Source: GCA-020343675 sp964462945 (lineage in GTDB: Bacteria > Planctomycetota > Phycisphaerae > Sedimentisphaerales > Anaerobacaceae). From it: a stretch of 64,000 nt of DNA. The notes under the pieces were generated by a model. The model was not told the DNA's origin, did no database searches, and worked only from the letters and a program-made list of their open reading frames with translations. Positions 26,236-34,521 of this stretch are shown here, piece by piece (position 1 is the stretch's first letter; the number at the start of each line of letters is the position of its first letter). The stretch lies in NCBI GenBank assembly GCA_964462945.1, contig CAYWZW010000010.1, forward strand, positions 1 to 64,000. The letters run 5' to 3'. Both the position numbers and the translations under genes were made by a program.

Positions 26236-27618
26236 GTGCAAAATCCAAGAGTGCTGATTATCGACGACGAGGCCAGCATACGTTCCATTTTATCCACACT
26301 GCTGAGAAAAAATGGGTACGAGGTGCAGGCCGCCGACTCCGGGGAGTCGGGGCTTGAAATGTGCGCTCAGTTTATGCCAGCCGTTATCCTGCTGGACCTG
26401 AAGATGCCCGGAATCGACGGTATGGAGGTGATGGAGACGCTCGACCGCCGGCTGAATGCCGACTGTAAGACTATAATCATGACGGCCCATGGGGAGGTTC
26501 GTTCCGCCGTCGAAGCCATGAAGAAAGGGGCTTTTGACTATCTTCAGAAGCCCTTCGACAATGATGAGCTTCTGGCCATTATTTCGCGCGCGGTGGAAAT
26601 GACAAATCTCAAGCGCCGGGTCAAACAGTTGGAGGACCAGCTTGAAGAAACCTACGGATTCGAGAATATTGTTGGCGTCTCCGACAAGATGGAGTCCACA
26701 TTCGCTCTGATGCGGAAATTCGCGGCCACCGACGGCACCGTGCTGGTCTGCGGCGAGAGCGGCACGGGCAAAGAGTTGATCGTGCGCGCCATTCATCAGG
26801 CAAGCAAACGCAAATCAGGACCGTTCGTTGCAGTAAACTGCGGCGCCATCCCTTCCAATCTGATCGAGAGCGAGTTCTTTGGTCACGAGGCCGGCTCATT
26901 CACCGACGCCAAGAAGCTCCGCGTCGGCAAATTTGAATCCGCCAACGGCGGGACGTTGTTTCTCGACGAGATCGGTGAGCTGACTCTCGAAGCGCAGGTG
27001 AAGCTTCTGAGAGTGATTGAGGAAGGGACGTTCTGCCGTGTGGGAAGCAACACACCGATCACCGTCGACGTCCGCGTCATGGCGGCAACAAACCGTGACC
27101 TGGCCGCCGTGGTTGAGGAAGGAAAATTCAGAGAAGACCTGTACTGGCGATTGAACGTTCTGAGCTTGAGCGTCTGCCCACTGCGCGAGCGTCGAGAAGA
27201 TATTCCTTTGCTGGTCGAACACTTCCTCGAAAGGTATGCCACACCATCGGGGATTGAATCGCCGAGTGTTTCCGAGAAAGCAACTGAACTGCTGATGGCG
27301 TATGAATGGCCGGGCAACGTCAGGGAATTGCAGAATTGCATTTACAGTGCCGTGACGATTGCCGACAGCTCCACCATCGAGCCTGCCGACTTGCCGAGGC
27401 GAATTTACGCCGACGCCAAGTCGCCGGATGTAACCAGCCGCCTATCCGGGAGAGCGTCGCTTGCGGAAACGGCCGCTCTGGCCACAGCGAAAGCTGAGCA
27501 GGAAGCGATCCACAAGGCCCTTTCAGAAACAGGGGGCAATCGCGAAAGAGCCGCCGACCTGCTTGGCATTGGCCGAAAAACCCTCTATCGCAAGCTCAAG
27601 CAGTACGGGATGGAATAA
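26236..27618 (+). CDS. Sigma-54-dependent NtrC-family response regulator
   Basis: 460 residues, GTG start. Receiver domain (1-120) with acidic pocket DDE and phosphorylation site Asp54 in LLDLKMPG. AAA+ domain (about 145-370): Walker A GESGTGKE, Walker B GGTLFLDEIGEL, arginine finger region RWLNVLSL-like (YWRLNVLSLSVCPLRER). C-terminal Fis-type helix-turn-helix (NRERAADLLGIGRKTLYRKLKQYG). The sigma-54-contact loop, GAFTGA in most members, reads GSFTDA (residues 220-225). GAFTDA-type variants occur naturally, so function is still expected. It is immediately upstream of a full-consensus -24/-12 promoter. Confidence 0.95.
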   Translation: MQNPRVLIIDDEASIRSILSTLLRKNGYEVQAADSGESGLEMCAQFMPAVILLDLKMPGIDGMEVMETLDRRLNADCKTIIMTAHGEVRSAVEAMKKGAFDYLQKPFDNDELLAIISRAVEMTNLKRRVKQLEDQLEETYGFENIVGVSDKMESTFALMRKFAATDGTVLVCGESGTGKELIVRAIHQASKRKSGPFVAVNCGAIPSNLIESEFFGHEAGSFTDAKKLRVGKFESANGGTLFLDEIGELTLEAQVKLLRVIEEGTFCRVGSNTPITVDVRVMAATNRDLAAVVEEGKFREDLYWRLNVLSLSVCPLRERREDIPLLVEHFLERYATPSGIESPSVSEKATELLMAYEWPGNVRELQNCIYSAVTIADSSTIEPADLPRRIYADAKSPDVTSRLSGRASLAETAALATAKAEQEAIHKALSETGGNRERAADLLGIGRKTLYRKLKQYGME

Positions 27619-27631
27619 TTCATATATCCGG

Positions 27632-27677
27632 CGTGAGTGTGTCACTCACGACCCAGGCGGGTCAGTGCTGACACACT
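27632..27677. promoter_or_regulatory. Nested inverted repeats, probable activator binding site
   Basis: A perfect palindrome with 8-base arms (cgtgagtg-tgt-cactcacg, 27632-27650) overlaps a longer dyad with 9-base arms agtgtgtca (27636-27644) and tgacacact (27669-27677). A gtcag-tg-ctgac repeat (27661-27672) lies in the right half. The whole is 95-140 bases upstream of the -24 box, the normal place for enhancer sites of an NtrC-type activator. A terminator role after the regulator gene is less likely because there is no T-run. Confidence 0.6.
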
Positions 27678-27771
27678 TGTTTTGTCCACACACCACCCTT
27701 GAAGATATTCTCCGATTCTATCTTCTTTCATAGCAAAGACTTGTGAGATACGTGCTGAACTGAGGCTCACT

Positions 27772-27787
27772 TGGCACGTCTATTGCA
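27772..27787 (+). promoter_or_regulatory. Sigma-54 (-24/-12) promoter of the exporter operon
   Basis: The 16 bases read TGGCACG-tcta-TTGCA, a complete match to the consensus TGGCACGnnnnTTGCW, with GG at 27773-27774 and GC at 27785-27786. Transcription should start near 27798, leaving a leader of about 175 bases before the LamG gene. The upstream gene is a sigma-54 activator. I rate this as one of the firmest regulatory signals in the window. Confidence 0.85.
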
Positions 27788-27808
27788 GATACTGCACCGG
27801 CGGCGAAG

Positions 27809-27833
27809 CAGGCAACAGACGGTCTGTTGCCTG
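27809..27833 (+). promoter_or_regulatory. 25-base palindrome in the leader of the exporter operon
   Basis: Arms caggcaacagac (27809-27820) and gtctgttgcctg (27822-27833) are perfect inverted repeats around a single G. It begins about 11 bases after the predicted transcription start. It could be a repressor operator or fold into a leader hairpin (9-bp stem, 5-7-base loop). No T-run follows. Confidence 0.55.
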
Positions 27834-27972
27834 ATGGACCGTTAAGAGTAATAAAGTGCGTAAAAGTAACGACTAAGGCACCAGAGGCAATGTCATTCCC
27901 AAAGACTGAGAGCATGGCCACCGAAAAGACGAAAACGAACTACTGCCTTAGAAATTTCGAAAGGAGAGAAAA

Positions 27973-29949
27973 ATGATACGAAGAGATGGCGCATCGGTTG
28001 CCATTTTGGGCCTTCTTGTTTGCGTTTTTTCGTTCATCAGTCCGGCTGTTACAGCCCAGGAGAAGACGGCGCCCGGCGAATCAGCCGTCAATCGGGTGCT
28101 AAGTCTGGATGGGCAGGGGGATTGTATGCGCGTTGCGGACTCGCAATCGCTTCATTCGTTCACGAATGCGATTACGATTGAGGCATGGTTCAAGGCATCG
28201 TCATTTTATGCAGAAGACGGGGCCGTCAATTCCATTATCCGAAAGAACATCGCAGAGAGTGGCGAGAATTTCCTTCTCCGCTTTCGCAACATCGGCGGCA
28301 GACCCATGGTCGAAATGGGTCTGGGCAGCGAAATCGGCGTACTCCAGGCGCCGTACGAGTTCACCTTGGGGACGTGGTATCACCTTGCCGGAACATACGA
28401 TGGAAGCACGATTACAGTCCTTGTTAATGGTGCCGCGATCAAAAGCGAGAAGGTCTCCGGCCCACTGCATATCGACCAATCCGATCTGTACATTGGCAAA
28501 GGAGACCCGGAATTCAGCTTCGGGGAATACTTCCACGGCGCACTGGACGAGATTCGCATCTGGAATATCGCTCGGTCGCCGGAAGAAACCCGAGCGGCCA
28601 TGAACACCCCACTGACCGGGAAAGAAGAGGGTCTGGTGGCTTACTGGAACCTCGATGACGGCACCGCCAAGGACCTGTCCGGCCACAGCAATGACGGGCT
28701 CCTCATCGAAGATGCCCAGATTGCGGAATCTCCTCATCCGGCCTCCCTTGCTCCTGCGGAAAAAGAGCCGAGTAGGCTCGTCGCCTGGTGGAAGCTCGAC
28801 AACGATGCCAATGACAGCGCCGGGGCCAACCATGGGACTCCACACGGGAATCCAACGTATGTAGCCGGTAAGTCTGGTCAGGCCATCAGTTTTGATGGCA
28901 ACGATTATGTGGACTGCGGCAATGCAAGCTCACTGAGCTTCGGGACCGGCGATTGGACGGTATCGGCATGGATAAAGACAACGCAGTCCGGCACGGAACC
29001 TGAGAACCGAGGAACGGTCTTTGCCAACGGAGGCGACGAAGCCGGCGGAATACGGTACGCGCTTGCTGTGAACGAAGAGTACTTAGGTACGATTGTCCTG
29101 ACCACGGATAACGATGTATATAAGGTACAAGCAACAGGCAGAACCGTCGTGAATGATGGTGTCTGGCACCACGTCGTCGGGATGAGAAACGCGAGTCAGT
29201 TGCGAGTCTATGTTGACGGCGCGTTAGATGGAACGTCACCCCTTCCTGCTGGGTACGATCTTTCCGGCGTATCCCAGCACAATGCCTATATCGGGGTTAT
29301 AACAGACCACAGAGACAACAGCCTGTTCAAGTATTTTGTCGGCCTGATTGACGAAGTCTGCATTTTTGGCGGCGCGATTGACGTCAACGGGGTCCGTGCG
29401 CTCTATTCGGGCGAGGACCCCGTGATGGTCGCAAAGACGGCGATCATCGCCCGCGCCGAGCCCCAACCTCGGCCGCGACCGGTGACGGGCGCCGTCGCCC
29501 GCGGAGGTATCGAAGGAGATTGGCAGTTAGTCTCAAGCCAGGCTATTGTCGAAATCCGAAGAAAACCCGACGGCACCCTTACGGCTACCATTGTCGCCCA
29601 GAGCCCCGACGTGGCTGCACCGACCATACCTTTGGACAAAGTCACGTTCGAAAATGGCAAGTTCCGCTTCGAAATGATGTCCAATCAAGGTGTCTTTGAG
29701 GGCACGATGAAAGAGGATGGCTTGACCATCGAAGGCCAATTCCAGCAAGAAGGACAACAAACAAGGGCGGTTGAACTCAGGCGCATCGAGTCGGCCCCGA
29801 GTGAAGCGGCGCCGGCCTCGCCGGAGCAGCTCCAGGGTCAAACAAGCGGCACAAGCAGCATGGCGACGGCATTGATATTGGTCCTTGTTCTGGCTGGCAT
29901 AGTCGTGGGAGTAGTATTTTTCCTCGTGAGATCCAGCATAAGAAGATAA
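27973..29949 (+). CDS. Membrane-anchored protein with two LamG domains
   Basis: 658 residues with an AAAGGAGA ribosome site. Signal peptide ILGLLVCVFSFISPAVTAQE (cleavage near residue 29). Two LamG/concanavalin-like domains: the first about 40-235 (VLSLDGQGDCMRVADSQSLHSF start), the second about 265-485 (LVAWWKLDNDANDSAG start), both ending with the typical ALDEIRIWNIARS / GLIDEVCIFGGAI motif. A small beta domain (about 510-610) and a C-terminal membrane helix (ALILVLVLAGIVVGVVFFLV) complete it. LamG domains bind carbohydrate or protein. It leads the exporter operon and sits 12 bases before the first permease gene, so it is probably an envelope receptor or scaffold of that system. Confidence 0.85.
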   Translation: MIRRDGASVAILGLLVCVFSFISPAVTAQEKTAPGESAVNRVLSLDGQGDCMRVADSQSLHSFTNAITIEAWFKASSFYAEDGAVNSIIRKNIAESGENFLLRFRNIGGRPMVEMGLGSEIGVLQAPYEFTLGTWYHLAGTYDGSTITVLVNGAAIKSEKVSGPLHIDQSDLYIGKGDPEFSFGEYFHGALDEIRIWNIARSPEETRAAMNTPLTGKEEGLVAYWNLDDGTAKDLSGHSNDGLLIEDAQIAESPHPASLAPAEKEPSRLVAWWKLDNDANDSAGANHGTPHGNPTYVAGKSGQAISFDGNDYVDCGNASSLSFGTGDWTVSAWIKTTQSGTEPENRGTVFANGGDEAGGIRYALAVNEEYLGTIVLTTDNDVYKVQATGRTVVNDGVWHHVVGMRNASQLRVYVDGALDGTSPLPAGYDLSGVSQHNAYIGVITDHRDNSLFKYFVGLIDEVCIFGGAIDVNGVRALYSGEDPVMVAKTAIIARAEPQPRPRPVTGAVARGGIEGDWQLVSSQAIVEIRRKPDGTLTATIVAQSPDVAAPTIPLDKVTFENGKFRFEMMSNQGVFEGTMKEDGLTIEGQFQQEGQQTRAVELRRIESAPSEAAPASPEQLQGQTSGTSSMATALILVLVLAGIVVGVVFFLVRSSIRR

Positions 29950-29960
29950 GAGGTGTCCAA

Positions 29961-31439
29961 ATGATTTGGAAAATTGCCAAGAAGGAGTTTCTGCTGAACC
30001 TGATGACGTTCAAGTTCGCCGTGGGGACGATACTCTCAATGGTTCTCATGGCTGTATTTGTGCCCATCCTGGCGAAGGCCTATCAGGAGAGACTCAAAGT
30101 CTATAACGAGAACGTTGCCTATAACGAAGGCGAACTGCGGAAAGTCACGGTTTATAAGAATATTACACCCACCATCTATCGGCCGCCTTCCGTGTTAGCC
30201 GTCTTCAGCGAAGGGTTGGAGAAGCAGCTCGGCAACTCCGCTACGATAGAGTATGACAAGGTCCCCGAGATAACGGGAGCGGCGGCCAATCACTACCTGT
30301 CCATCTTCTCGGTCTTCGATGCATCGCTGATTTTCAAGATTGTCATAGGCATCCTGGCTTTGCTGCTGGCCTACGACGCCATATCCGGCGAAAGGGAGCA
30401 AGGCACACTGCGGCTGATGCTCTCAGGCACGGCCGCACGCTATCAGGTGTTGCTGGGCAAGCTCTTGGCAGGGCTGCTGGTCCTCGTTGTCGCCGTTACA
30501 ATCGCCTTTATTTTGGGCTTAGTCATTCTTCTTTGTTTCCCTATGGTGGATTTGACCGGCTCGGACTGGATTCGCATCGTATTCATGTTCCTTGCCTCGT
30601 TAGTGTTTATCGCAACGATGTATAATCTGGGGCTGCTGTTTTCCTGCCTGGCGAGAAGGTCGGCCATCTCCCTGGTGCTCGGATTGTTCTTGTGGATCAT
30701 TTTTGCAGTGGTGATTCCCAATGGAAGTGTGTTCTTGGCCACGCAGATTCGACCCGTTGAGCCGGAGGACAAGATAAACGAGCAGATCGCCTCGCTGCAA
30801 AAAGACGCCCAAACGGAATTTGCGAGGGAGCTCAAGCGCTCCGGTCGGAGCTATCAGTCTGGTTCTTCTTCTACATCGGACGCCTCCGGCGGAGGTTTTG
30901 GGCACGGCTACATGCGATCCTGCAACGAGGTGCTTATGCACAACGATTTGATAACGTACGGCGTTGGAGTGCCAATTGAGATCAAGTATGCTGACAAGTA
31001 CGCGGAGGTCAAATATGGCTATCTCCGCGGTCTGTTTGAGCAGACGCGCCTTGCCGGCAATCTTTCGCGGATCTCGCCGATCTCTCTGTATGAGAATGTG
31101 ATGTCGGCGATGGCTGGGACCGACGTGGCCAGCTTTCGGCAGTTCATCGACGCCGTCAAGCCGCTCCGAAATGACATCGTCGAGTATATGCGTTCCAGAA
31201 CGAATACCTTCTCTTCATCATCTTTTTTCACGCCCTGCACTGAAGAGGAGATGAAAACACGGCCGACAGGCGACACGGCTCCGCCTCTTGACCTGAGTGA
31301 TCTGCCCCGATTCTCTTACAAAGCCGATATGATGGGAACTCTGCGCAGAGCCATTCCCGATTTGGCGTTCTTGATCTTTGGCAACGTCTTGTTCTTTGCC
31401 ATGGCTTTTGCAGCATTTTTAGGATACGACGTAAGGTAA
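29961..31439 (+). CDS. ABC-2 permease A1 (DUF3526/NosY-like)
   Basis: 492 residues, first of six permeases in the operon. Begins IAKKEFLLNLMTFKF, then TM1 (about 18-38), an extracytoplasmic stretch to about 115, and TM2-TM5 (about 118-265). Between TM2 and TM3 is YDAISGEREQGTLRLMLSG, the coupling segment that meets the ATPase. A second extracytoplasmic region (about 270-455) contains SPISLYENVMSAMAGTD. TM6 is followed directly by the C-terminus GYDVR. Very close in sequence, even at DNA level at the 5' end, to permease A2 (36141). Expected to form an inner-membrane half-transporter with B1. Substrate unknown. Confidence 0.9.
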   Translation: MIWKIAKKEFLLNLMTFKFAVGTILSMVLMAVFVPILAKAYQERLKVYNENVAYNEGELRKVTVYKNITPTIYRPPSVLAVFSEGLEKQLGNSATIEYDKVPEITGAAANHYLSIFSVFDASLIFKIVIGILALLLAYDAISGEREQGTLRLMLSGTAARYQVLLGKLLAGLLVLVVAVTIAFILGLVILLCFPMVDLTGSDWIRIVFMFLASLVFIATMYNLGLLFSCLARRSAISLVLGLFLWIIFAVVIPNGSVFLATQIRPVEPEDKINEQIASLQKDAQTEFARELKRSGRSYQSGSSSTSDASGGGFGHGYMRSCNEVLMHNDLITYGVGVPIEIKYADKYAEVKYGYLRGLFEQTRLAGNLSRISPISLYENVMSAMAGTDVASFRQFIDAVKPLRNDIVEYMRSRTNTFSSSSFFTPCTEEEMKTRPTGDTAPPLDLSDLPRFSYKADMMGTLRRAIPDLAFLIFGNVLFFAMAFAAFLGYDVR

Positions 31440-31495
31440 GGTGACATTGCAGAGCCTGTTGGAATACATTTTCCTCTAAGTATGGGAGGCCCGAT

Positions 31496-32914
31496 ATGAT
31501 TCGTCAGATTATACACAAGGAAATTCTTGAAAACCTTCTGAGTTCTCGCTTCATTCTTTCCCTGGTGCTGATTATCCTGCTTTTCGCGGTGGGCGGGTTC
31601 GTCTTTGTGGGCAAGTACAAGCAGCAATCAGGCGATTACTGGACAAAAACGAACGAGAATCTGGCGGGTTTCAAAGAACAATCGCGTCAGCTTTACAGAT
31701 TGGCGTTCTATGAGCAGAGCGTCTGGAGAAAGCCAAAACCGCTTGCTCTTTGCGCCGAAGGGTTTGAGAAGTCTCTGCCCAATTGCTTTCCGTTCGATGT
31801 ATTCAGCCGTGACTTGCCCGAAATCAAAGGCCGAGGCAACTTCACTCTTTCTCATTTCAGCAGTATTGACTGGGCTTTCATCGTTTCTGTGATTCTAAGC
31901 TTTCTGGCGCTGGTCTTCACTTACGACAGCGTCAGCGGCGAGAAAGAAGATGGGACGCTGCGCCAGGTGCTGGCCAACACAATCCCAAGGCACGAGGTGC
32001 TCTTGGGCAAGTATCTTGGCGTCGTGCTCACCATCGGCATCCCTTTATTCATCGGCCTGCTAATTAGCCTTATCATCGTGGTTGCTTCTAATGTTGCTAT
32101 CATCAGTGGATTGGATTGGTTGAAAATCCTTACCATTGTTCTGGTGTCTTTCTTATATCTTTCCATTTTCATTCTTCTGGGTGTGTTCGTATCCAGCAGA
32201 ACAGCGTATCCCGCCAATTCTATGGTTATGCTTTTGTTGATTTGGGTCGTGGTCGTCATTCTTATACCCAGCTTCGGAAGAATCATCTCCGAGGTCTCCG
32301 GCAAGGCCCCCAATCCGGCAGAGCTGGAGAGAAAGCTGGCTGAAGTCTCGACCGAGATATGGAGCAACAGCGAAAGGTACGGTGAGAGGGCGGGTAACGC
32401 GTCCGGCGATCTGAGCTGGCCGGGCAACAATCCGCCGGCAAGGGCCCGACTGAGAAACGCGATGACAGACGCCCAAAACCAGGCCCGTGAAGACTATCAC
32501 AACAAAATGCTGGCCCAGGCTTTTGTCGGGCGCAATCTCACGTGTTTTTCTCCGACCGTGATCTACCAGCGCGCCTCCGAGGCCGTCGCCGGCACGGGAA
32601 TCAGCCGCTGTGTGAATCTCCGCCAACAGATCAAAGAATACCAAGCGAACCTAAAGGAATACATTCGCAGCAGGGACGCCGAAGACGCACTCAGTCTGCA
32701 CCTGCTATTCCCCGAGGGATATCTCGTGGGGGCCTGGCGAGCCATTTCTCGTGATCCTGTCGATTTCGCGACCGTGCCGAAGTTTCAGGAGCGAGACCTT
32801 GGGCTTGGCGAATCACTGAAACTGGCCATCTGGGACATTGGGCTTTTAGTGCTCTTCAACCTGGTTTTCTTTGCGGCGTCTTTTGCATCGTTCTTACACT
32901 ACGACGTGAGGTGA
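31496..32914 (+). CDS. ABC-2 permease B1
   Basis: 472 residues with a GGGAGG ribosome site. Same build as A1: HKEILENLLSSRF at the N-terminus, TM1, extracytoplasmic loop, TM2-TM5 with YDSVSGEKEDGTLRQVLAN as coupling segment, large extracytoplasmic region with SPTVIYQRASEAVAGTG, TM6 and C-terminus HYDVR. It is a paralogue of B2 (37746) of identical length and is less related to A1. Conserved cysteines (LALCAEGF and NCFPFDVF) in the first loop could be disulfide-bonded outside the membrane. Adjacent to A1, its likely dimer partner. Confidence 0.9.
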   Translation: MIRQIIHKEILENLLSSRFILSLVLIILLFAVGGFVFVGKYKQQSGDYWTKTNENLAGFKEQSRQLYRLAFYEQSVWRKPKPLALCAEGFEKSLPNCFPFDVFSRDLPEIKGRGNFTLSHFSSIDWAFIVSVILSFLALVFTYDSVSGEKEDGTLRQVLANTIPRHEVLLGKYLGVVLTIGIPLFIGLLISLIIVVASNVAIISGLDWLKILTIVLVSFLYLSIFILLGVFVSSRTAYPANSMVMLLLIWVVVVILIPSFGRIISEVSGKAPNPAELERKLAEVSTEIWSNSERYGERAGNASGDLSWPGNNPPARARLRNAMTDAQNQAREDYHNKMLAQAFVGRNLTCFSPTVIYQRASEAVAGTGISRCVNLRQQIKEYQANLKEYIRSRDAEDALSLHLLFPEGYLVGAWRAISRDPVDFATVPKFQERDLGLGESLKLAIWDIGLLVLFNLVFFAASFASFLHYDVR

Positions 32915-32948
32915 AAGAGGACCATGTGCAATTCAGAAAGAGGGTAAA

Positions 32949-34508
32949 ATGAAAATGAGGCAAATCTACAAAGCGTTGTTTCTGATCGCTATCGTGCTGG
33001 GCTGGCTGCCGTGGGGGCTACACGGCGCTTCTGCGGAAAAGCTCGATCGTTCGCTTGTGCAAATTGAAAAACGCCTTGAAGAAGAAACGCGAGCCAGCCC
33101 TACGGAGCCGAATTCGCTTGCGTATCTGCGAGCGGTCGGGCAGCAGCCGGCACGAACCGTCACGCCGAGGCAAATGAAAGCTGAGCGCGTGCTCACTCTG
33201 GCCGAATGTCTTCAACTGGCCTTCGCCAACAGTAATGAAATCAAGCAGGCGCGAGAACAAATCCTCGCCGTCGGAGGCAGCAAGTACATTGCCAATTCAA
33301 GATTCCTGCCCACCATCGAGCTGATCGACCAGTACGAGCATCTGCGCAACTTCGGGTCCGACAATAACACGGATGACGCCCACACAATAAGCGCCAAGAT
33401 CACTCAGCGGATTCTTGAATACGGCAAAGACAATCCTCTCGATGTGAGCCTGCGCGCCGAGCAGCGGGATGCTCTGTTTAATTATGAGGATATGGTTGCC
33501 GCCGTATTCTCGCAGGTGCGCAGGGCCTTCTTTTTTATAGACCTAAAAGAGCGACAGATTGCTACTCGTGCGGAGTTGCTCAAGCAATTCGAGAAGCAAC
33601 ACGAAATAAAGAAACAGAGGATGGAAGCAGGCAATCTGAGCGTCCAAATCGAGGTCCTGACGGCCAACTTAAACGTCCTCAATGAAAAGTCGCGAATCAA
33701 TACTCTCGAGCGTGAAAAATTCAATCGCAAGATGGTCTTGCTGCGATTGATTGGCCTGCCCGTCGGGGCCGACACGGTGGAATTTGACGGCCAAATGGAT
33801 AATTTTGGCCTGGACGATTTTGACACCGAAGGGATGATCCGCCTTGCCCTTGCCCAGAGCAGCGAAGTGGCGCTGGCTGAAGCCGTTGCGGCCGAGCAGG
33901 GTAGGGTTCTGGAGCAATTGCGCTATGAATACGTCCCGGACCTGCGTCTTCGCACGGGCTACCAGGATGAGAATGGAAAGATGGGTGCGGACCTTCTCAA
34001 CCAGAACGATACCTGGGGGCTGGATGTTTTCGGCCAGCCAAAGGTGCCGGGGTCGAAAGAAAGCCGAACGCAAAGCCTGGGCGTATTCGGCAACGAAATG
34101 AGCTTGGGGGGACCCGACCCCGGATGGTTCACGGGCCTGCAACTGCGGATACCGATTACCGAAGGCGGCGCGCGCAAAGGAAGGCAAATCCAGGCGAAGG
34201 CCACGCTCAACAGCTTCAAAGCGGCACTCGAAGACCAGAAGGATCGCATTGAGCTGAGAGTACGCCAAGACTACAAGTTCCTCGCAGAGCAAAAGTACCA
34301 GGTGGACCTGGAACAGGAGAACGTCAATATCGAGAACCAGAGATTCCTGATCAAGGCGGAGCTGAGGGATGTCGGCAAAATCACGGATGATGAATTGGAG
34401 ACTTTTCGACGGCTGTTCTTTAATGCTCAAGATCGTCTATTCAGTCAGCAGGAAGTGATGATTGAACGTCAGGAAGACCTGCGCTTGGCTATACGCTATT
34501 TCAAGTAG
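32949..34508 (+). CDS. TolC-family outer-membrane efflux protein
   Basis: 519 residues. Signal peptide to about residue 29 (LPWGLHGASA). Two OEP repeats: the first starts LTLAECLQLAFANSNEIKQAREQI, the second about residue 280 (IRLALAQSSEVALAEAVAAEQGRVL). Long alpha-helical coiled segments surround beta parts such as WFTGLQLRIPITEGGARKG. This is the TolC/CusC architecture, forming a trimeric channel through the outer membrane. It gives direct evidence for an outer membrane and for an export system spanning both membranes. It lies within the permease operon, followed after 13 bases by the adaptor-like gene. Confidence 0.92.
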   Translation: MKMRQIYKALFLIAIVLGWLPWGLHGASAEKLDRSLVQIEKRLEEETRASPTEPNSLAYLRAVGQQPARTVTPRQMKAERVLTLAECLQLAFANSNEIKQAREQILAVGGSKYIANSRFLPTIELIDQYEHLRNFGSDNNTDDAHTISAKITQRILEYGKDNPLDVSLRAEQRDALFNYEDMVAAVFSQVRRAFFFIDLKERQIATRAELLKQFEKQHEIKKQRMEAGNLSVQIEVLTANLNVLNEKSRINTLEREKFNRKMVLLRLIGLPVGADTVEFDGQMDNFGLDDFDTEGMIRLALAQSSEVALAEAVAAEQGRVLEQLRYEYVPDLRLRTGYQDENGKMGADLLNQNDTWGLDVFGQPKVPGSKESRTQSLGVFGNEMSLGGPDPGWFTGLQLRIPITEGGARKGRQIQAKATLNSFKAALEDQKDRIELRVRQDYKFLAEQKYQVDLEQENVNIENQRFLIKAELRDVGKITDDELETFRRLFFNAQDRLFSQQEVMIERQEDLRLAIRYFK

Positions 34509-34521
34509 GAGCACACCCAAG

